A stretch of 64,000 bases of DNA, taken from positions 14,785,601-14,849,600 of the forward strand of contig CM049319.1 in NCBI GenBank assembly GCA_026874595.1, written 5' to 3'. The translations under genes were made by a program, and so were the position numbers. Shown in pieces: positions 52,001 through 61,000 of the stretch (within the stretch, counting starts at the first letter, position 1; every line of letters starts with the position of its first letter). The notes beneath the pieces were generated by a model that was given only the letters and a program-made list of their open reading frames with translations, was not told the DNA's origin and searched no databases. Origin of the DNA: Sipunculus nudus (taxonomy: Eukaryota > Annelida > Sipuncula > Golfingiida > Sipunculidae).

Positions 52001-55000
52001 AAATTAATAATAACCGTTCAGATAAATCTGTTGATTTCATAAATTCCAGAATTGATTAGTTAAGATTTAAAAGCATTCCATTTTGCTCATATTCAATTTT
52101 CAATTTTGTCATCTTTAATCTATCCTATCTCTAAAGTCTAAATTCAATATCCAAATGATCTTGAATGTGCTCATATCCCTTCATTAATTTCTGCCCAACA
52201 AACAATAAAATATTACATCCCGGATATCCTTAATGTATAAGTACATGATAAGTCTCCATTATTTAGCTATAATTTCATAACTATTGTTAAAAGGATTTTA
52301 ACTATTTATGATACATAATTTGCATTTTGGCATCTGCAGCTTAATTATTAGTACCTGTTAGTCCCCACCAGGTGGGGCACCTGCTTGTCAATTTGACGAC
52401 ACCTGACGCAAACATGAGTCGAAAAAGCAGCCACTTAATGAGCCAAAAGGTAATCCCATCATGCGGATACCAGGCTTTACGACGAATGTAAAGGTTCAAA
52501 GGAGCCACCAGGATTGTAAGAAAGCCAGCCTCAAGTAACAGAATGTCCCTGTAAACAGCAAAATAACAAGGTATCTGACAGTGTTATGACACCAGTATAA
52601 GAATATCAGTATGAAAAGAAAACAGTATGTCATCTGCATAATTATTACAAGAGTTTATAATATACTGCATGAAATAACAAGTTAGATAACCAGAAGGCAC
52701 TCTGCGAAACACTCACTAGAGTTGGGAATCAGTTGTAATTACATTATTGATCATCAGTAAAATCATCTGACCTCTGGTGACCAATAATCAGATTTGATCA
52801 GTTGTTTAGGAGTATGAAAGTTTTTACCACATACAAACCTGTTCATCATCAGGTTAATTTATCTTGATTTTCACCATTTTTCACTATTTGGTGAGGGTCC
52901 AATTTTTACGACCTCACAATACAATAACCAACACAGAGTATATCCATCATTTTATAAATTAATAATACAATGTAATAAGTGAGCAAAATCGTAAAATTTG
53001 GATGGGGATTTTTTATTTTATTTATGAATGTTTTATTGCCTCCGCCAGGAGGGTATGCGCGCATTCTCGCTTTAATGTGTGTATGTTTGTGCATGTATTT
53101 GTTCACATCATTATAACACAATCATGAACAGAATCTTGTGAAATTTTCAGAGCATTTTGGGAATGGGCCCAGGGAGAATCAATTTGATTTTGGTACGTAT
53201 CCAGCATCTTCTCTGGACTCAGGAGCATCTTCAAGGAATATTCACAAATGTAAGGTCACTTATGTACGAATGAACCTGGGAATATAAGCCAGAAAATGTG
53301 TGAATGCAGACAAGGTCCAGCCTCATGTGCCATGCAGTGTGGACCTGTTCACGTTTAGCCCCAGAGTCATGGTGTCCAGTGTGATCACAGAGAGTTTTTG
53401 AAATGTGTGCTCTTGCTCTTTGTTCCGAGGTGAGTGGCTGCACACACTGGTTAGGGAGCACCCAACAATAGAGATCCCAAATGCACTGCCAAAAATAATT
53501 TTCTTGAAAAGATAAATTTTCCTTGCACCACTCTCCAAGACTAGTCATACCAAGGAATTTAAGACCTAGACTTCTCTCGCTGGCCCATAAAGGCCGTTTA
53601 GGCATTATCGGCACTTTGAGAAACCTTAGATCCAAAGCGTGGTGGCCTGGTATTGACAAAGACGCTGAAAAGTACTGTCATACATGCCATGGTTGCAAAA
53701 TCACAGGCAAACCAAATTCACTAGAGCCGTTACAGAGCACTGATTTACTAAGTCAACCCTGGGAACATTTAGCAGCAGATTTCTAAGGACCTTTATCTGA
53801 TGGACACAATGTACTTGTAGTAATAGACTACTACACCTGCTATTATGAAATTGAGGCCATGAAATCAATAACAGCAGAGAAAACAGTTGCTTCCCTGAGA
53901 AGGATCTTCGGGACTGCCTCTCACATTACATTCTGACAATGGGCCTCAGTTTATTTTGCAGTGTTCCCAAGAGTACATGGACGAATGTGGTATTAAACAC
54001 CATAAAAATATACCTAAGTGGCCTAGAGCCAAAAGCAAAGTAGAGCACTCTATGATCAATATGCATGGAAAGAATCATGGCAATCAACTTATAAGTTATT
54101 CAGATACTGGAGCTTTTGTATCTAATTTTTAATTATTCTGGGGAGTAATTAAAAGCCCCATAGCTCAACTGCAGTAACTTAATTTCAGGTTTCCATGGGA
54201 TTTTTTATGGACCTCCATGGGTTTTTAATTAGAAGTTTTAGGTCAAGCGGTTACGATTTGTGCCATGTTAACGAAGAGAAAGATGGACGGACAGATGGAG
54301 GCCAGACAAAGAGTGATCACAATAGCTCAGATGACTTTTATTGAGCTGCACTAAAAATACCTTGTGGACAGAAAATTTTCTTGGGAGTGGGAAAAATTTT
54401 TCTTGTTATGGAAAGAAATTTTTACTTATATTATAACAAGATTTTTTGATTTTCTAATAATATAATTTTTCTTGCTATCAGGAAAAGATACATTATCTCA
54501 TGGCAAGAAATGATACCTTAGTAAATCATGATGAAGCAAATTTTTCTTATGATAAGATAATGTATCTTGTCTTAAGAAAACCAAGATACATTTTCTTGAC
54601 TTTAAGCATGCTGCCAATTAATCAAGAAAAAATCTTGAGGATTTGCTGTCTACAGAGAAATTTTCTTCAGATAGAAATATAATTTTTTCAAGAAAAATAT
54701 TTTTTGGCAGTGTGGTAGAGGCATGTATCCATTAGGATGCAGATTTCTAGTTTTATTTGTCTTTTTTTAACAAAAAAATGTGAATTCGAAACCCCCACGA
54801 ACAAAAAGACAACCACTTTATTTCATAATCCTATAGCCTACATGTGTTTGCAGTAACCACATATAAGAAATTATCAAGAAACATATACTTTTCTAGTGTT
54901 TTGCATGAAGTAAATGAACACATAAATTTCTTCATCATCAAGTCTAAATTATAAGCAAAACTTTGTAATCAATTACGGCACTGCAAGACCACTGATCAGA

Positions 55001-58000
55001 TCATTTTGCACCAACCAACTGATCATCATTTATAACCAGTCATAGGCCCATCATCAGTTTGCATTTTTGAAAATGAAATGCAATGTATGTTTGCATATGA
55101 GTACACATGTGCTTGAATTGCTATTAGTGTAGATTTCAGTTAAATTAGTTACTTTTCTAGGTCATTTCCCTATAATTATTACTTATCTCACATTTTCCTG
55201 GCATTTTTCACACTATATGGTCCATCTCTTAATTATTTACTTAATATTTGAGATAGGCAGGCAAGAAGCCCCTGTTGTTATGTCCTACAGCCATGGCACA
55301 TTGGTAGAATCGGGCTAAATTTGAAGTACCAGGGTGACTAGTTGAACAGTTGTTCTGTCAGAGATGTCACCATCTGAAGACTCCATTAGTAAACATATCA
55401 ACCAATCAGAAAGCCTGTCCTCGGTAGCTATGTTGAATAGCAATTAAAGCGCCTGTGATGAGTATGAGATACCCTGTGTCTGTGTGAGATGATGTGTTTA
55501 CATATACTTACCATTGGAACCAGAGGAAGGTCTGTCCTACCTGAAAATAAATGGAACACGATTTAGTATTTAACTTGTTATTTACCCTAAAGAAAGGAAA
55601 GTGAAGAGATTGAACTTTTAGTCAAATGTAACACACTTGGCGCTCTGTTTCTAGCTTCCGTTTAACCACATGTGTGAAAAATATATTTTGGGAAAGACAA
55701 TTTTTTGGTCAGGTACAAAAATGAATAATGATTACACACACATTCTAAATCATTTTAGTCTTTTTGAACAAAAATAACAGCTTCAACAAGGAGGAAAAAG
55801 ATGCCAAAATTGGAAAGTTTAAATATGGAACTAGTGGAGAAAGTATGAATTATTTGTTAAATATTGCTAAACCACAGTTAATTTTATTTAAAACTAGATG
55901 TGGTAGGACTGGGGTCCTCAGAGGGTGTCATGCCAGATGCGCCACTCCCAAATGCGCACCTGTCAGTTACGCCACTGCCAGATGCGCAACTGCCATATGC
56001 GCCAAATTCCAGTTGCGCCTCATGCCATATGCGCAACAAAGCTATAATAAGCCAAATGGAGTCACATTACGTTATGCTTATAATATGTGTGTATCTGTAT
56101 CACACGGCCCCTTCATAATTTTATCGAATGCGGTATATTTTTGCAATAAAATACGAGCTAATAAACCCTTTCCATTTTGAGCGACAATATGCGGTCAGGC
56201 CACGTGCAGTCGATCACCACGACACATGCAGTCGCGTTGCGTTATCTGTCAATAGAAATTTATGAAAATTTAATATTTTTATTTAATCGTCTCCGTTACT
56301 TTAGAAACACTGCCAATGAACTATCATATAGATAAGAGATATATATTAAAATAAAGGGCGATATTTATTGTGTCATATTGTCCGGACTTCGTGGGTGATA
56401 GTACATGTTCACGTACAAACGTAATATGTGAAAATGACCGGTGTTGTTATCGGTACTAATGTTGTCTTATTTGATATGTGATTTCATTTATGCCAGCTTG
56501 GAATTTGAAAAAAAAAAGAATTATGTCAATATGATATAATTGACACTGGTGTATTAGCAGGAAACCACCCACCACTATAGCTTAACTGACTAGGAAAACC
56601 CCGCCGGGTTTGGTCTCCGAACATCAAAGGAAAAGTGTTGCGGCGGTCCGTTGTTAATGAGCTCATTCAAAGGATTATGAGCCGTTATATACCCGCACTT
56701 GCACGTCATAACTGCGATATAATAACAACATTGTAATGTTTTGTTGGACTTTGAATGGAATTCACTATAAACTGTAAATAATCAGATTTAATCGATATCT
56801 TTTCATTTTGTGTTATCCTATATACAACTGAACATAGCATCTGGCTTGAGAGAAGCGGCACGGTTCGATGATTCTAGAAGGAATTAGTTTCATAGTTGAT
56901 ATTACTTATTGTTTCTGAAACATGGTTTAAAAAAATTAAATGTGATAAAAAAATCAGATCTTAAAGACGAGTTCTCATTATGATCTCTATAATTTGTTAA
57001 TTTGTATATTATTGATTCTCAACAGTTTCGTTTGACTGAAACTGAATAAATACGGACATTGAGTGAATACTTTATAATTGTATTTGAATATGAATACAAA
57101 AATTCAATAGTTTGATCATGAAAATGAATACAAATACTAATACAGGATCATGTAAAAAGAAAGAATTTGAATATGAGTGCAAATACTTTTAAAATGTATT
57201 CATGAATGCATGTAAATAATATAAATGACATCAGTCCTCTTCCCTCTATAAGGATTTTATCAATGGGAGGGAAAAAAAGTCGTTACACTCAGATTATCTT
57301 CAAATGAAGAAAATCATTTAACAAGTTCAGAAATATTCGACATTTTTCTATAGGGACTGAAAAACCTATTTTATATTTGGCATCCGCTAGATTTCTCATT
57401 TGACTCTCTAATACGAATTTTGGATACGAAAATTCCTCGGTCGGAAACCAAAATCATCGATTGGCTTTGGTGTGAATGATCATTTCGGATGCGGCAGAAT
57501 TTTGGTCGGAGGCACAGAATTTTCGTTAGTGCCATATTCGTTCTCACGCATCCGGTGTGAAACCACTTTTAGCAACATTATTTATGACTTGGTGTTCATT
57601 CCCCCCTCCCCGTCCCCAAAATATAATCCGCGATAAATATAGAACAATTCATGGAACAATAACTTTTTTATGTGTCTTAAAATCTATATATTTTTTAGTT
57701 CAATGTTTTGCATATAAACGGACGTTTCTATGGTGCATGTGCGCAGACCGTCTAAATCATATAGACAGATTTGGTTTTAACATATTTATTTCAACAGGAT
57801 AACAGAGTAGCTGATAAGGCTAATGCAAATGCTCTCCTGCATAAAATAAAAAGAAAGTGAAAGTGATACATTAACATGAATGGATATATGTATATGTACA
57901 AATGATCAGATTGGAAAAGTGCACATATAATCATATACAGATCAAACTGAACTATTTATTCAAACTTTATTTTTACCCTGATCAATAGGTGCTGTGGATT

Positions 58001-61000
58001 TCTTTCTGTTGAAACAACAGGTTGCGCAATTATTTTTAAAGGCAAGTTAAACGGGAGTCTGGGTCCAGTCAGTGGTAAATATGTAAGCTGTGAACAGAAC
58101 CATAGCCTGGTACCAAAACTAATAAGTCCCATTAATTTGAAATTATACCTGAATGGAGTATATTTTCAAACAAGAATTTTTCATGAATTACATAATGTAT
58201 ATTTCTGGAAAAGAAAAAAAATAATTATTTTAGCTTTTTCAATCGTAACGTTAATAAGTGATGTAAATCAAATTATTTAAATCCACCAACCCTTCCCTGG
58301 GTGTATAACCCTGCCATTTTACCAGCAAGGCAAGATATTAAAATTAAGATGGTAAATTATTTTTTTTAACATTTAAGGGTGGAATAAAACAGTAACTCAG
58401 AGATAAACTTCAAATGAATGAGAAAATCATTTACAAGTTCAGAAATATTCAACAATTCCGTAGGGCCAACAAAACCTATATTGTAGAGCAACCGATATAT
58501 TGCTCATGTGGCTGACCAATACGACTTTCGAACACGAAAACTCTTCGTGGTCGGTAACCAAAAATATTGTTTGGGTTTGGTGTGAAACCGCCTTTAGCGT
58601 CACCGCTTGGTTGTGTTTAGGAGCGGGAGAATCAGCACCAACACATTTTTAAGGAAGATTAGGCACGTTGTACATCATTTTTGATTAACGAATCTTATTA
58701 GTTGTTAAACTCAAATGGCTTTGGAGACTACAGTATGGTACAGTGCACATGATTTTCTGTAAATATTATATATTATAGATACTGCTTTGTATGTATATAA
58801 TAAATCTCTGGTAACATTGTATTATACATAATATATTGTGTATGTACTTAAATGTAGATGATGCTTTTATTCGTTAATCTGTGGGTGAGACGATGCATTG
58901 AGAGCATTGCGTGATATTTATGTTTATTTTGTACAGTGTTCAAACAGATATTCATCTGTACATAATAAATGTATAAAATAAAAAAACTATATGGCACTAC
59001 CTTCCTTGTTAATGTGATTAAAATATAATACAATTCAGAAAACAAATATCTCGCCAAACATCAAATCAGCATGTGATTCCAGAGGGTATCATTCTATCTT
59101 CCGTATTTAAACAATATAAATCCAGACATAGGTACATAAAATACTGAAATGTAGAATGGATAATTAGCAACGATATAATCCTGACGATATTCGGGAAACG
59201 ACGGTATGCAGTACAGAAATAAAATCATTATTTATATACTTTGTGATGATAATAATAATAATAATGTCATTAAATTTAAATATTTCCACGTTTACTATCT
59301 CGTTAATTATATCCAACCTTAACTTTCACGTAAAATGGGATATAATAAATGAAAAACAAAACAGAAGCAATGAAAATCTAACGACAATGGTGTTAATATA
59401 TTGCAGTTTTAACATGCAAGTGCTGGTATAACACGGCTCATAATCCTTTGAATGAGCTCATTAACAATGGACCGCCGCAACACTTTCCCCTTGAAGTTCG
59501 GGGACCAAACCCGGGCCGGTTTTCCGGGTCAATTAAGCCATAGTGGTGAGTGGTTTCCTGTAAATCAGTAATACACCAGTGTCTATATTATATCAAATTT
59601 GACATAATTCTTTATTTTATATGTCAAATATGGCATAAATAAAATCACATATCAAATAAGACCACATAAGTAACGATAACAACACCGGTCATTTACACAT
59701 ATTACGTTTGTACCTCAACATTTACTATCACCCATGGAAATCCGGACAATATGACACCACAAATATCGCCCTTTATATTAATATATACCTTTTATCTATA
59801 TGATAGTTCATTGTTAGTGTTTCTTAAGTAACGGAGACGATTAAATAAAAATATTAAATGTTCATTAATTTTTATTGACAGATAACGCGACTGTGTCATG
59901 GTGATCGACCGCACGTGTCGTGACCGCATATTGTCGCTCAAAATGGAAAGGGTTTCTTAGCTCTTATTTTGTTGCAAAAATATACCGCATTCGATAAAAT
60001 TAAGGAGAGGCCGAGTGATACAGATACACACTTACAATAAGCATAACGTAATATGACTCTATTTGGCTTATTATTGCTTTGTTGCGCATATGGCATGAGG
60101 TGCAACTGGAATTTGGCGCATATGGCAGTTGCGCATCTGGCAGTGGCGTAACTGACAGGTGCGCATTCGGGAGTGGCGCATCTGGCACGGAATCCCTCAG
60201 AGGACCGTGCATTTACGGTTGTGCTGGACTATTTTACATATGGGTAAAAAGTTTAGTTTATAGTTTAAAATATGACAAACACAAAAAGGTTGGTGCTGCA
60301 ATACAAAATCACCAATTGAACTCTGGTGTACATATTTGATTTTGGAAAGGTCTGTATTTTGATAGGGATGGAGTCCTCATACACATCAATCATCCCAGTT
60401 AATTAGACAAAGATCAAAGGTATTCTGTTAATGAAAATATGTGTGTCAGAAAATCTCTGTTTGTGGTCTATTTGTCATAATGTGCGAGTCAGAAAAAAAT
60501 CCTATTGTCCTCTGGTGGCCATATCTGATTTTGAGCGGGTCTATAATTCCAAAGAGATGGAGTCCTCATAGGCAGCAATCATCCCTGTGAAACTGAAAAA
60601 TGCATTCTGTTTGTGAATATGTTTGCTGACAGAAAATCTTAATGTGGTCTGGCCACCATATTTGGATTCTGACAGGTCTGAAACAGGTGCTAATCATCCC
60701 TGTGAATACAAGAAAGATCAAGCATTTTCTTGTTGAGATATCACACAGGAAAGAAGTGTCACTGACGGATGGAAGTATGGAAGGACCCAACAGACCGACA
60801 CAGTGATTACTATAGGGCACTGCTTTTCAAGCAGGGCCCTGATATAGTGTGAAATAACTGACTGACTGAATAACAGCAAGTGTACATAATTTGGAGAAAA
60901 TTAAATTGTTCAACCAATGTTGAGGAAGTTGTTGTCAGATTGGTGATGGACAGATGACAGGCAACTGATGCCAAACCAAGGCAATACTATAAGACCAGAA

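Larger units (their letters stand above)
55913..60206. mobile_element. 4.3-kb element with about 780-bp terminal inverted repeats
   Basis: Left arm 55913-56692 and right arm 59428-60206 are inverted copies with scattered differences and small indels. The outer ends read GGTCCTCAGAGGG and, inverted, GGTCCTCTGAGGG. Just inside each is a run of 15-16-bp units around ATGCGC. The 2.7-kb middle has no recognisable transposase. Very long inverted repeats recall Mutator-like or foldback elements; no target duplication was identified, so the class is open. Confidence 0.85.

Noticed and set aside
53231-53659. 142-codon minus-strand frame over the integrase region
   Set aside because: It overlaps the integrase fragment on the opposite strand and has no recognisable content of its own.
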